Notes: generated from the letters alone by a model not told the origin. A DNA stretch of 64,000 nucleotides from JABCYV01 sp963696025 (GCA_963696025.1 CAVOII010000004.1:620001-684000); one strand, 5' to 3'. Positions 44,404 through 53,386 are shown, counted from the stretch's first letter. Translations and numbers: made by a program.

Positions 44404-46560
44404 CTACTCCGTCCGCTGCAACTCTTCCACCTCGCCAATCAGTTGCTCCGCCTGACCAACCAGCGATGCCGTCGTCGAAGGGTCGATCGGCTGTCCGCTG
44501 AACTCCGCGGCTTCGAGCACTGCGATGATCTGGGCCGCCAGCGCATCCCTTTGCTCGGTTAACGAGGTCAGTTGCGTCTCCAGGTTTGTGTAGGTACTGT
44601 TGTCCCCTGACAGCGCAACGGTCGAAATCTGCAGCGTGGTCAGGCCCACGAATCCCACTGGGGCCATGATCTGTTTGTATATCGACGCCAGTTGAACGAA
44701 GTTCGCCTCACTCTGCCGCAACGACTTGGGCAGAACCCCACTCTGCAGCGCCTCCAGCAGCACGCGCCCGTCATGCGAGTAGTCGTCAGTCAGCCCCGCG
44801 AGAAGCAGGATCGTCGGGCGAATGTCAGTATGGTCGGACCAAACATCACCTTGCACTCCCAACCTCGCTACTCCCGGCCCAACCAGACCCAGGAACGTGG
44901 TATTGATCTTCGGGTCTACGCCACCGTGGTTCCAGGCGAAGCCGGGATCCACAACGAAGTTTGGCGACCCGAACGTCAAAAAGAAATAGTCGGGATTACC
45001 GAACATAACAAAGTTCGGAGTCCGCTGCGGATCGCCCGTAATCATGTGGAGCATCTTCATCTCCACCGCATCAGCGAGGTACTCCGAGAGCGGAATGATC
45101 GTTCCAGTGAACGGATCCCTCGTCCTCAATTTCGCGGCGGCCCGTTCGAATTCGCGTGCCCCAGCAGGACCTGCTGGATCGATATAGAACGTCGGCGCCA
45201 TGTCGAAGTGAATATCAAAGGACGTCGAGGTTAGCCCCGGATCCTGCGCGTCGAGTATGGCCGTCAGGTTCGTATCGATTTCGCCCAAATCCCCGGCTGG
45301 ATAGGTGCACGGAACCGTCACGCCATCGCAATCCGCCGGAACGGGAGTACCGCCAGCAAAGTGATCGCCCTCGTCCGCCGTGATGATAAACAGCGTGTTC
45401 TCCTTCGTGATCCCGTCCGCCTTAAGGCGGGCGAAGAACTTGCCGAAGGCCTCGTTGTAAGAGGCGGCCAGCGCATCATGACACACATCGCCCGGCCCGA
45501 GCCCGCCCTGCGCCGGGTCGGTGATGCAGGCATCCGGGATATGCGCATTTCCCCCGTTCGGGTTGTCGTGAATGTCTGCCATGTAGGCAAACGTGATCGG
45601 AATGCCGTTCTCCTGCATGGCCGCGACATAGGCCAGTGACTGTGCCGCGTCAATCCCGCCGAAACCGGGGAACCCGGGATTCGGAGGGTTGCTGTCGTCG
45701 GTTATCAGATTGCCATCCAGGTCGTTCAGCGGGCCGTTCGGGCTGATTACAGGAGCGACAAACTTGTTGCCGTAAAGCGCATTGAACCCCGTGTAGCCGC
45801 CCGGCTCATCGGGAAGAATATCCGGCTCCCCGCCATTGGTCGAAGAACAAACCGGATTGCCTGCGGCGCAGTGAACCGAGATTCCTTCATAGTCCGCGAC
45901 CGCCTTATTGAAGTTTGTCGCCGCTTCGTGCAGCGCAGCCTTGCGCTTCGCCGGATCTTTCGCAAAGACCTTCTGCAGATCACTACTGACGTTCTCAAGC
46001 TCGATATTGGCGATCGACACAGCGCCAACATTGCAACCGGCGCGCGTGAACGGAACCCACGGCGCCGGCGCATTCTTGCCGTCAGCCGTGATCATGCTGA
46101 AGTGGCGATCCTCCTTCGGATTTACCAGATCGGTCCAATAGGTGAAGGACTCGGCGGTATCGTCAAAAAACTTGCTCGTTCCGGGCGCGGTAAAAAACCC
46201 AAAGCTGTTCGCTACAGCCTGCCCGTGACGGTCCGGATATACGCCGGTCAGCGAGGTCAGGATGTCATCCGCCGTGTGGGAGATGAGCGGCGTGTGCTGT
46301 TCATTGAGCAGTGTGCCGTTCGACTCCAGAAAGTTCAGCAGATTGGGCATCTGTTCCAGATCGGAGGGAACATTCGGGTTATCGCGTGTCAAGTGGACGT
46401 TGTCGAACTGAATGTAGATAATGTGCTGGATCTTCCCGCCGGCGGAATTCAAAACACAACTTTGGGCTCGCACCGCTATCGGTGCGGAAATCATCGCGGC
46501 AAGAACGAGGATCAGAAGCATTGTGCGTGAATTCAAGCGAACGCTCGCGTCAAAGCTCAC
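44404..46560 (-). CDS. Exported alkaline-phosphatase-superfamily enzyme (phosphodiesterase/pyrophosphatase type)
   Basis: 718 aa. Signal peptide: residues about 13-32 (MLLILVLAAMISAPIAVRAQ). The metal-site Asp is in IIYIQFDNVHLTRDN, and the nucleophile region is in LISHTADDILTSLTGVYPDR followed by HG. Later metal ligands lie in YMADIHDN and FIITADEGDHFAGG, then FAWNHGGVD. The last 90 residues form a coiled coil (LETQLTSLTEQRDALAAQI), perhaps for oligomerisation. Substrate unknown. Monocistronic; upstream gap to the amidase stop is 111 bp. Confidence 0.88.
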   Translation of the reverse strand: MSFDASVRLNSRTMLLILVLAAMISAPIAVRAQSCVLNSAGGKIQHIIYIQFDNVHLTRDNPNVPSDLEQMPNLLNFLESNGTLLNEQHTPLISHTADDILTSLTGVYPDRHGQAVANSFGFFTAPGTSKFFDDTAESFTYWTDLVNPKEDRHFSMITADGKNAPAPWVPFTRAGCNVGAVSIANIELENVSSDLQKVFAKDPAKRKAALHEAATNFNKAVADYEGISVHCAAGNPVCSSTNGGEPDILPDEPGGYTGFNALYGNKFVAPVISPNGPLNDLDGNLITDDSNPPNPGFPGFGGIDAAQSLAYVAAMQENGIPITFAYMADIHDNPNGGNAHIPDACITDPAQGGLGPGDVCHDALAASYNEAFGKFFARLKADGITKENTLFIITADEGDHFAGGTPVPADCDGVTVPCTYPAGDLGEIDTNLTAILDAQDPGLTSTSFDIHFDMAPTFYIDPAGPAGAREFERAAAKLRTRDPFTGTIIPLSEYLADAVEMKMLHMITGDPQRTPNFVMFGNPDYFFLTFGSPNFVVDPGFAWNHGGVDPKINTTFLGLVGPGVARLGVQGDVWSDHTDIRPTILLLAGLTDDYSHDGRVLLEALQSGVLPKSLRQSEANFVQLASIYKQIMAPVGFVGLTTLQISTVALSGDNSTYTNLETQLTSLTEQRDALAAQIIAVLEAAEFSGQPIDPSTTASLVGQAEQLIGEVEELQRTE

Positions 46561-46671
46561 GTCAGACCTCCTTCGAATGTTTGAGATGTTTTGACCCCGA
46601 GTGGTGGAGGATCATTCTATAACGGTCAACGACGACCCGTGTTATCAGAGCATGAATTTCTCGTAAAAATC

Positions 46672-48096
46672 TCACCCCCGAGCTGGATCTATAGGAGCGG
46701 GCGGCGTTCCTTGAGCCTCGATCGCCTCACCAGCGCGCAAACACAGATCCTCGCGATAACGGCCAGCAATGATCTGCACGCCGACCGGGCTCTTACCCAC
46801 GAGCCCCGTGGAGACTGTCAGGCCCGGCAGGCCCATGGTTGGGAGCGCTCGCATCAGAACCTGCGCGTCCCACACACGTCGAAACCCCGTTTCACCTTGC
46901 AGATCGAGTCCGTCGGGAAAGGGCAGCTCGCCTGAAACCGGAACCAACAGCACTGCATACTTGGCCAGGAACACCTGCCACTCTCGCGTTACCGTAGCGC
47001 GCTGAACGAGGGCACGCGCTACGACGTCCGCGGGAAACGTTTTGGCACGAGGTTCGAGGTTCGCAATTAGCGCCATAGCGCCTGGATCGCCGTCGCGCGC
47101 TACCGCGTCCGCAAGCTGCGAGAAACCGTCACCGAGCCACAACCATTCATTAACTTCAGCCGCCTCATTCAAGGGCGGCGTATCGTCAATCTCCTCCACG
47201 GTCCATCCTGCGTCACCAAGGCGACGCCCGGCATCCTGAACTGCTGCTTCAACCTCCTGGGTAACACCCATACCTCCGGGTCGCACGCATAGCGCGGCAC
47301 GCAGCGGCATGGGTGGGCCTTCCGGAGGCGCCGGCACCGACCACGGATCTCGTGGATCGGCACCTGACATCGCGGCTAGACTGAGGCGAAGATCCTGGAC
47401 GGTGCGTGCAATCGGCCCCTTCACGTGCATTATTTGGAGGCCGATGGTGTCCTCCGGCGAGGATGCGTTGTAAGCAGGAACTCGCCCGAGACTCGGACGA
47501 ATCCCATGAACGCCGCAAGCATACGCGGGGTAGCGCACTGAGCCGCCGACATCTGTTCCTATGGCAATGTGTCCGATACCCGCTGCGAGGGCAGCAGCTC
47601 CACCACCGCTGGATCCGCCAGGAGTGAGCATCGGATCACGTGGGTTGCGCGTGCTGCCATAAAGCACATTGCTGGTAAACCAACGCAGGGCAAACGTCGG
47701 CGAGTTGCTGCGCCCTAGCAGCACTGCGCCGTTGCGCACCAGATTGTCTACGACAGGGCTGTTGAATTTGGCGACCCAGTCCTTTCGCAGCCTGCTGCCA
47801 TCTGTCGTGGCGAACCCTGCCTGGTCGATGTTGATCTTGAGAGTGATCGGCACCCCGGCGAGTGGGCCTGGATCGTTGCCTCGGGCCAATAGCTTGTCCA
47901 CCTGGTTCGCCTGCTCTCGCACCAGATCCGGCCGGCAGTCGACGATCGCGTTGATCCGCGGGTTGACCGAGTCGAGTCGCTGCAGCGCTGCGTCGGCTAC
48001 CTCACGGGCGGACACCTTGCCCGACCTTACGAGGCCAGCGACTTCGCTCGCCGAGAAATGCCAAAGTTCAGTCATCGAGATTGTTCCTACATTCAT
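46672..48096 (-). CDS. Amidase-signature-family amidase
   Basis: 474 aa. It carries the Ser-cisSer-Lys triad: Lys in PITLKIN (residues about 85-91), the cis-Ser in TPGGSSGGGAAALAAG and the nucleophile in IGTDVGGSVRYPAYACG. Length is normal. These enzymes hydrolyse amides; the physiological substrate is not evident. It could begin at either of two ATGs 21 bases apart (48096, 48075), each with its own ribosome site, the result of a small tandem duplication. Confidence 0.93.
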   Translation of the reverse strand: MNVGTISMTELWHFSASEVAGLVRSGKVSAREVADAALQRLDSVNPRINAIVDCRPDLVREQANQVDKLLARGNDPGPLAGVPITLKINIDQAGFATTDGSRLRKDWVAKFNSPVVDNLVRNGAVLLGRSNSPTFALRWFTSNVLYGSTRNPRDPMLTPGGSSGGGAAALAAGIGHIAIGTDVGGSVRYPAYACGVHGIRPSLGRVPAYNASSPEDTIGLQIMHVKGPIARTVQDLRLSLAAMSGADPRDPWSVPAPPEGPPMPLRAALCVRPGGMGVTQEVEAAVQDAGRRLGDAGWTVEEIDDTPPLNEAAEVNEWLWLGDGFSQLADAVARDGDPGAMALIANLEPRAKTFPADVVARALVQRATVTREWQVFLAKYAVLLVPVSGELPFPDGLDLQGETGFRRVWDAQVLMRALPTMGLPGLTVSTGLVGKSPVGVQIIAGRYREDLCLRAGEAIEAQGTPPAPIDPARG

Positions 48097-48110
48097 CGAA
48101 GTTGCTCCTA
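48073..48110. repeat. Duplicated ribosome-site/start module of the amidase gene
   Basis: CATCGAGATTGTTCCTA (48073-48089) and CATCGAAGTTGCTCCTA (48094-48110) match at 14 of 17 bases and are offset by 21 bp, an in-frame distance. On the coding strand each unit gives a TAGGA-type ribosome site followed by ATG. Confidence 0.75.
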
Positions 48111-48206
48111 TATAAAGCCACCGCTGCTGTGGTAATCATTCCGAAGGCGATGATTGTCAACTGCCTCGCTTCTTCTGGACGCTGAATCCTAACTTTCCGA
48201 GCACCC

Positions 48207-48443
48207 TTAGGGCACCGACCTTCCCGCCCTCGAAGTTACCGGAGCAAGTCGTTGCCCCGTGGCGAACTCATAAGCTGTGCCCAAGATTGCTTTCGGCGGG
48301 TAACGGCGCTCATCCCAAACCAGCTCATAAGTCGCGGTAGGGGCGAAACCATGCTCGGAGAAGAACTGCTCCGGGCCTAGCCGGTCATATTCGTGTATCG
48401 CGCGCAACACTTCACGACGGGTCACGCGGTCCCACGTCACCAT
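48207..48443 (-). pseudogene. ScoMcrA-like restriction endonuclease head-domain remnant
   Basis: 78 aa from an ATG at 48443. The chain MVTWDRVTRREVLRAIHEYD, then RLGPEQFFSEHGF and ERRYPPKAILGTAYEFATG matches the N-terminal head domain of ScoMcrA-like type IV restriction endonucleases. The downstream SRA and HNH domains are absent; the frame ends after TSRAGRSVP. The gene is therefore either a stand-alone head protein or, more likely, a truncated remnant. The frame is open 44 codons further upstream through a Gly/Ala-rich stretch containing SAREVADA, also found in the amidase. Confidence 0.65.
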
Positions 48444-48984
48444 GTATTCATTCCTCCCGCCATGTTCATGCGCGCCCGTCCCAGCGCCTGCGTCTGCTAC
48501 CTCGCGGGCCGACATAAGCGGTCGCGAACAGTCGCTCGCCACTAGTGCACGTGCGGGGCCAAAGTCGGCGCGCATTCGTCCTTCGAAGGATTACCTCACC
48601 GGCTACCACTCGATCGTGCTGCCCTAACGCCGACTGCGAGGACGCGTCGATTAGACGTCGTCGCGTCGTCATGACGTCTCGCTGGTCGATGAGCCGTGAC
48701 GTGGTCAGAAATAACCATGCGGCAACTACCTCGATGCACCCCAGATGTCTCGGAAAGGGTGCGATTTCCCTTTACCTGTTGAATGGCACAGCGCTTGCAA
48801 TTTCAAAGTCCAGCTGTCATTCGCAGCCGAGATATTCCGGGCATTGGCACCTGGACGAGAACGCGATATCGAGACCCTACGAGAATCTCTACTCGCGTGG
48901 GTTGCTTGATTGACCGAGCATGACGCTAGAGGCCTCATATGTGCGTGAGAGCTAGACGCGAGATCGGCGCTTTCGAACATAGCC
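48444..48984. other. Spacer with no clear gene
   Basis: About 540 bp between the McrA remnant and the IS91-like unit. Several short frames exist on both strands, but none shows a convincing ribosome site or a recognisable domain. Around 48498-48517 there is a stretch (GCTACCTCGCGGGCCGACAT) resembling part of the amidase gene at about 48000. Confidence 0.5.
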
Positions 48985-49000
48985 GGCGGATAACGTAAGT

Positions 49001-49069
49001 GCTTTATCGGACGCGCGCAAGGCGGAGGGGTGTGGTTTAACGAGTGTTGATGCGCGCGTTCGATAAAGC
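49001..49069. repeat. 17/18-bp inverted repeat near the IS91-like end
   Basis: Left arm GCTTTATCGGACGCGCGC (49001-49018), right arm GCGCGCGTTCGATAAAGC (49052-49069), loop 33 nt. One mismatch. Lies inside the left boundary of the IS91-like unit, downstream of the transposase gene, where a replication terminus or origin would be. Confidence 0.7.
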
Positions 49070-49330
49070 CGTCAGAAGGAAGCCGCTCGCGTTTGCGGCG
49101 GAGGCGGTGGGGCTATGGGAATTGCATGTGGGCGAGGAGGGAGGCAGCTGGGATGGGGAGCGGTGAGCAGATGCCGACAGGGAGCGAGTCGAGCAACGGA
49201 GCCGTGGCATGTGTTGCAGGGTGGTTGCAATTGGTCATCACAAAGCGTGTGAAGCTGTGAGTAGTTCGGCAAGACACAAGTGGGCGTAGCGCGGCGGGGC
49301 CCGCGAAGTTTTGGAAATGGGATAGAGACT

Positions 49331-50359
49331 TCATGCTGCAGCTATGGACACCTTGGGTGGGGAGCGAAGTTGGATCTGAGCGGCAGTTAATCTCTCGATG
49401 ATGGCCATGGGGCCGCCACATTGGGGACAGAACCAATGGGGACTCATGTCCTGAGCTGTGGATGTTGCGGTTTCGGTTTGCGCTGGTACCGAGTCCAAGG
49501 CTGCAAGGCACAAGGTGACCTGTCCGTCCTCGAACGAAAGCAGTCGGTGGTTAGAGATGGCCACGCGGTGAGTGTAACGGCGGAGATAGTGGAGCACATA
49601 CTCAGGACCACCAAACGGTGGTTTGGAATAGACGATCCAATCTTTGCGAAACAGCGGCCGGAGCCAAGAGGCGAAGATCTTAGGTTCAGGGAGTGAAGCC
49701 AGATTGCGGGAAAGGTGCAACTGCCCTCGCTGAAAAGCCGACTTGAGCTCAGCCACGAACTTCCCGCGAAATACGCGTCGGAGTACATGGATGGGGAGAA
49801 AGAATCGAGGGGGAGACCGAATCCAGCGTGTGCGATCGAGCGAGAGCCCACCAGCGGGGATGACGCAGTGGACATGGGGAGGAAGTTGGAGTTTTTGGTT
49901 CCAGGTGTGCAACACGCTGAAGAAGCCGATCTCGGCGCCGAGATGCCTGGGATTACGAGCCACTTCGAGTAGAGTTTCTGTGCTGGCGCGAAGCAGCAAA
50001 CCATAAATGGCTTGCTTGTTCCGCAAAGCCAGCGAAGCCAGTGGCGGAGGCAGAGTGAAAACCACATGGACGTAGGGCGAAGGCAGAAGTTCGCGGCGAC
50101 GTGCCTGGATCCAGCGTTCACGAGCGCCGGTCTGACACTTCGGGCAATGGCGATTGCGGCAACTGTTATACGAGATGGCAGCGCGATGCCCGCAGCGCGT
50201 GCACGCATCGATGTGACCGCCGAGCGCGGCCGTGCGACAGCGTACGATGGCGAGCAGGACCTTAATATGTGTCCAACGGAGCCACTGACGATTGCGCTCG
50301 ATGAACGCAGTGCCTGCGATACGGACCAAGTCGGCCACCTCCAAGGGCGGCCGATTCAT
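49331..50359 (-). CDS. IS91-family transposase, probably with an internal deletion
   Basis: 342 aa. N-terminal zinc-binding domain (CTRCGHRAAISYNSCRNRHC and PKCQ), then the HUH-type core with HVHCVIPAGGLS and the catalytic Tyr region YVLHYLRRYTHRVAISNHRL. After SFEDGQVT the chain passes straight to LCLAALDSVPAQTET and the C-terminal FCPQCGGPMAIIERLTAAQI. The segment that in full-length relatives lies between (about 55-60 residues) appears to be missing in frame. The frame overlaps the 3' end of the recombinase by 98 bp. Rolling-circle transposase by family. Confidence 0.85.
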   Translation of the reverse strand: MNRPPLEVADLVRIAGTAFIERNRQWLRWTHIKVLLAIVRCRTAALGGHIDACTRCGHRAAISYNSCRNRHCPKCQTGARERWIQARRRELLPSPYVHVVFTLPPPLASLALRNKQAIYGLLLRASTETLLEVARNPRHLGAEIGFFSVLHTWNQKLQLPPHVHCVIPAGGLSLDRTRWIRSPPRFFLPIHVLRRVFRGKFVAELKSAFQRGQLHLSRNLASLPEPKIFASWLRPLFRKDWIVYSKPPFGGPEYVLHYLRRYTHRVAISNHRLLSFEDGQVTLCLAALDSVPAQTETATSTAQDMSPHWFCPQCGGPMAIIERLTAAQIQLRSPPKVSIAAA

Positions 50360-51254
50360 CTAGGTCTCCGACTGTGATCTGCCTTTCAGCACTAGCGAGT
50401 CCAGAGGACTGGCGGTGGCGTGCAAGTGACGCTGCGAAATGGAGATAGCGAGCGGTTTCTTTCAGATCGTGATGCCCCAGCAAAATCTGAATGGTGTGCA
50501 GGTCGGCGCCGGCTTCCAGCATGTGGGTGGCGAAGCAGTGACGGAGCACGTGGGGATACACCTTCTTCTTTATAGCGGCACGACGAGCGGCATACTGGCA
50601 GGCGTGACGCGGCGTTTTGGTGTCGATAGGCTGATCGCCGCTGTGCCAGGGGTTGCCGGGAAATAGCCAGAGGCTAGATTTTTTGCGCAACCGTCGCCAG
50701 TGCGCGCGGAGTTCCTCTAGCAGAACGGGACTGAGCATCACGTCGCGGTCTTCGCCACCCTTGCCGCCTGGGATGTGAATCACCATCCGTGGGCGGTCAA
50801 TGTCGCTGACCTTTAAGCGAGTCAACTCCGCGTTCCGAGCCCCGGTGGCGTAGAGAGTCATGAGGATGGTGCGGTAAAACGGAGTGGGAGCGGCGTCGAT
50901 GAGTTGTGCTACCTCTTCCTGACTGAGAATCGTGGGCAAGCGGTGGGTCTTCTTGGGATAAGGCGTGTCGGCAATGCTCCACGGTTTCTTAAGCGTTTGA
51001 ATGTAAAAAAACCGCAAGGCACACAAGTGGTTCGTTACTGAGCCGGGCGACAACTCCCGTTTGCTGAAGAGGTGAGCTTGGTACTGTCGAATGTGTTGTG
51101 GACCCAAAGGATCTGGAGAACAGTTGAAATGTCGTGCGAAGCTTTCGACATGGCGGATGTAGTAGCGTGTGGTACCCTCGGCGTAATGACGTCGCTGGAG
51201 TTCCTCCAGCATGATTTTTCGTAGATGGGTCACAGGGACCTCCTTGTGACCCAA
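50262..51254 (-). CDS. Tyrosine recombinase (phage-type integrase)
   Basis: 330 aa. N-terminal SAM-like domain (LRKIMLEELQRRHYAEGTTR), then the catalytic set: Arg in YATGARNAELTRLKVSDID, Lys in HIPGGKGGEDRDVML, His-x-x-Arg in VYPHVLRHCFATHMLEAGA, and Tyr in LLGHHDLKETARYLH. All active residues present. Upstream of the IS91-type transposase on the same strand with overlap; such pairs form IS91-like elements with two recombination enzymes. The last 50 residues (after LHFAASLARHRQ) read through the start of the transposase gene and may not be conserved. Confidence 0.9.
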   Translation of the reverse strand: MGHKEVPVTHLRKIMLEELQRRHYAEGTTRYYIRHVESFARHFNCSPDPLGPQHIRQYQAHLFSKRELSPGSVTNHLCALRFFYIQTLKKPWSIADTPYPKKTHRLPTILSQEEVAQLIDAAPTPFYRTILMTLYATGARNAELTRLKVSDIDRPRMVIHIPGGKGGEDRDVMLSPVLLEELRAHWRRLRKKSSLWLFPGNPWHSGDQPIDTKTPRHACQYAARRAAIKKKVYPHVLRHCFATHMLEAGADLHTIQILLGHHDLKETARYLHFAASLARHRQSSGLASAERQITVGDLDESAALGGGRLGPYRRHCVHRAQSSVAPLDTY

Positions 51255-51416
51255 AATTTATCTGATGGCGAGCACCACAGCTGCCGACCTCACCCACGCG
51301 GCAGCGTCCGCCGCGCGCGGCTTCGTTCTGACGGGCAAACCGGAAGTTATCCGCCTTGGACAAAAACGCTGGATTGGGATACTTGATGTAACCAGGCGAT
51401 TTCGCTTATTGAGAAC

Positions 51417-51785
51417 CTAGCGGACGTTCCCAACCCACCGCTTGGCCCCCGAAATCCTGTCGATTTCGTCCGCTAGTTCGAGAACTCTCCCCGGCGAGTT
51501 GCATCCCTCCAGGACATGCTTGTGGTGTCCCTTCAAAACGGCGGTGATATTCACCTCTGGAAAGTCGATGCAGACCTGTTTCTTTTCTTCCCAGTCGAAG
51601 AAGTCTTCGTCTCGAAGCTTCCGAACCAGCTTTTGAACATCTGACGAGGGAATTGTGCTCTTGCGAATACCCTCGATGCGCACGTAGCTTCGCCCCTCGT
51701 ATCGGACCGATTCGTTGCCCAGAATCGTGATTTTATAGTCTGGACAGCTCCCGAGGCAGCCGACACGCTCTAGTGTGATGGAAAC
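51417..51785 (-). pseudogene. DUF6438-like gene, 5' end missing
   Basis: In one frame the minus strand reads VSITLERVGCLGSCPDYKIT, NESVRYEGRSYVRIEGIRK, then DVQKLVRKLRDEDFFDWEE and LADEIDRISGAKRWV. This is the usual course of a DUF6438 domain (GxCPxYxxxI near the start, W at the end). Upstream, in frame, there is a stop at 51828-51830 and no usable ATG or signal peptide, so the 5' end has been lost. The only conventional start inside is a GTG at 51683, which would cut the domain. It lies just outside the right end of the IS91-like unit. Confidence 0.75.
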
Positions 51786-52031
51786 ATCGTCTCCGGTGGC
51801 ACTCGTCTGACCGCCTGATTGCAGAATTTAAGATGAAAACAATGCACGAAGCAAGTCGCATATTTCTTTTCATTGTAAGGAGAAACGATGAGCCAAGAGC
51901 ATTACTGTTGTGACCAGGCGATAGCGCTCAAAACCCAGTCAGCATGTCAGTGAGTGAAATCGCGATTAATGAGATGGTCCGCCGCCGAGTAGATTACAGC
52001 TCAGCAGTTCACACAAGGAGGGATCATCGCT

Positions 52032-52940
52032 ATGCACATCGCATCGATCGGCATTGACTTGGGCAAGACCACCTTTCACCTAGTTGCATTGGGAGAACGC
52101 AACAAAGTTCTGGTTCGCAAGAAGTTTTTACGGGCGCAGCTGTTGGCCTATACGGCAAACCTGCCTTCCTCGCTCATCGGCATAGAAGCATGCGCGGGAG
52201 CGCACTTCTTGGGCAGTGTGCTGCGGGAGCAGGGACACCAGGTGCGACTCATCCCGGCACAGTTTGTGAAGCCTTACCGGAAGACAAACAAGAACGATTT
52301 CCTGGATGCCGAGGCGATCGCCGAAGCTGTGAGCAAGCAGAACATGCGCTTTGTGCAGATCAAGACCCAGGAGCAGCTCGATATACAGGCCATGCACCGC
52401 GTTCGTGATCGGCTGGTGCAACGTCGCACAGCATTGATCAACGAGATCCGCGGATTCCTGCTGGAACGCGGACTCATCTTCGCGGCCGGGCCCATCCACC
52501 TGCGCAAGAACCTGCCCACTGTTCTGGAAGATGCCGAGCAGAACCTGAGCCCGCGGCTGCGCTGGCTGCTGGATCGTTTGCGGCAAGAGTGGAAGCAGAC
52601 CGAGATCGACATCGAGGCGATCACGGAAGAGATTGAGCGCATTAGTAAGGAGGATGCCCGCTGCCAGCAACTACGCCAGATCCCCGGCTTCGGTCCCCTG
52701 GTGTCGACCGCTACCGTGGCCGCCATCGGCAACGGAGCTGCGTTTCGGCGCGGACGGGACTTCGCCGCCTGGCTTGGGGTTGTGCCGCGGCAGTACTCCA
52801 CAGGAGGGACGCAGAAGCTGTTCGCTATAAGCAAGCGGGGCAATGTGTATCTGCGTCGCATGCTGATCCACGGTGCCCGGGCGGTACTGCTCCGCGTCAA
52901 GTACGACACGGGAGACATCCCTTTTGATAGAACTCATTGA
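52032..52940 (+). CDS. IS110-family transposase, C-terminus shortened
   Basis: 302 aa. AAGGAGG sits before the ATG. DEDD domain: Asp in SIGIDLGKTTFHL, Glu in LIGIEACAGAHFL, two Asp in NKNDFLDAEAIAEA. Transposase_20 domain: IPGFGPLVSTATVAAIGNG, with the catalytic Ser region VPRQYSTGGTQKL. After LLRVKYDTG the chain ends abruptly with DIPFDRTH, whereas relatives run on another 35-40 residues. The copy is probably inactive. It is followed by a gene encoding an exported cysteine-rich protein. Confidence 0.88.
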   Translation: MHIASIGIDLGKTTFHLVALGERNKVLVRKKFLRAQLLAYTANLPSSLIGIEACAGAHFLGSVLREQGHQVRLIPAQFVKPYRKTNKNDFLDAEAIAEAVSKQNMRFVQIKTQEQLDIQAMHRVRDRLVQRRTALINEIRGFLLERGLIFAAGPIHLRKNLPTVLEDAEQNLSPRLRWLLDRLRQEWKQTEIDIEAITEEIERISKEDARCQQLRQIPGFGPLVSTATVAAIGNGAAFRRGRDFAAWLGVVPRQYSTGGTQKLFAISKRGNVYLRRMLIHGARAVLLRVKYDTGDIPFDRTH

Positions 52941-53059
52941 CCGAGAGACGCCCGGCTTGCGGTCCGCGACGGGCCCAGCGGGCGCGTGCAGGATAGAGGG
53001 GTGTACAATGGCTGCCGTTTTCGATGTCAAAAAAAGAAATTCCGGTTAGGAGGTAGTCA

Positions 53060-53386
53060 ATGAAATCCGTAATGTCGGGTCTGTTGCTGCTGTTCCTTTG
53101 CGCGTCCGCAATGGCGGGAGACTGTGTTCTGAAGACTACTCGAGCAGCCTGTCCGGGTAAGGAGAAGGAAGCGTATTCCAAGTGCAACGGTGTGGCTAGC
53201 TGCGACGAAACAATCCAGGCCGATTCTGCGAAGGAATGCGCAGAGAAGGCGAAAAAGAGCTGCGACAACAGCCGGCCCGCTATGATCAAGAGTAAAGAAG
53301 TATCCGCCACGTTCGACGGAAAGCCGGTGGAAGGTGGAAAGAATGTCTGCGCCGCCGACCGCCCCGATTACAACAAGTGCCAATAG
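53060..53386 (+). CDS. Exported eight-cysteine protein
   Basis: 108 aa. TTAGGAGGTAG before the ATG is a near-ideal ribosome site. Residues 1-19 are a signal peptide (MKSVMSGLLLLFLCASAMA, then GD). The mature part of about 89 residues carries eight cysteines at even spacing and is rich in Lys/Glu/Asp. Disulfide-bonded periplasmic or secreted protein; no family recognised. It lies between two IS110-family transposases, so it may be cargo. Confidence 0.8.
   Translation: MKSVMSGLLLLFLCASAMAGDCVLKTTRAACPGKEKEAYSKCNGVASCDETIQADSAKECAEKAKKSCDNSRPAMIKSKEVSATFDGKPVEGGKNVCAADRPDYNKCQ

Larger units (their letters stand above)
48985..51355 (-). mobile_element. IS91-like element with its own tyrosine recombinase
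   Basis: A 2.37-kb unit bounded by GGCGGATAAC (48985-48994) and its inverse GTTATCCGCC (51346-51355). It contains a tyrosine recombinase gene followed by an IS91-type transposase gene, both on the minus strand. Beside the left end a 17-of-18 inverted repeat (49001-49018 / 49052-49069) can form a hairpin. IS91-family elements move by rolling-circle transposition and often have such ori/ter hairpins; the inverted ends as boundaries are my inference. Confidence 0.7.
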
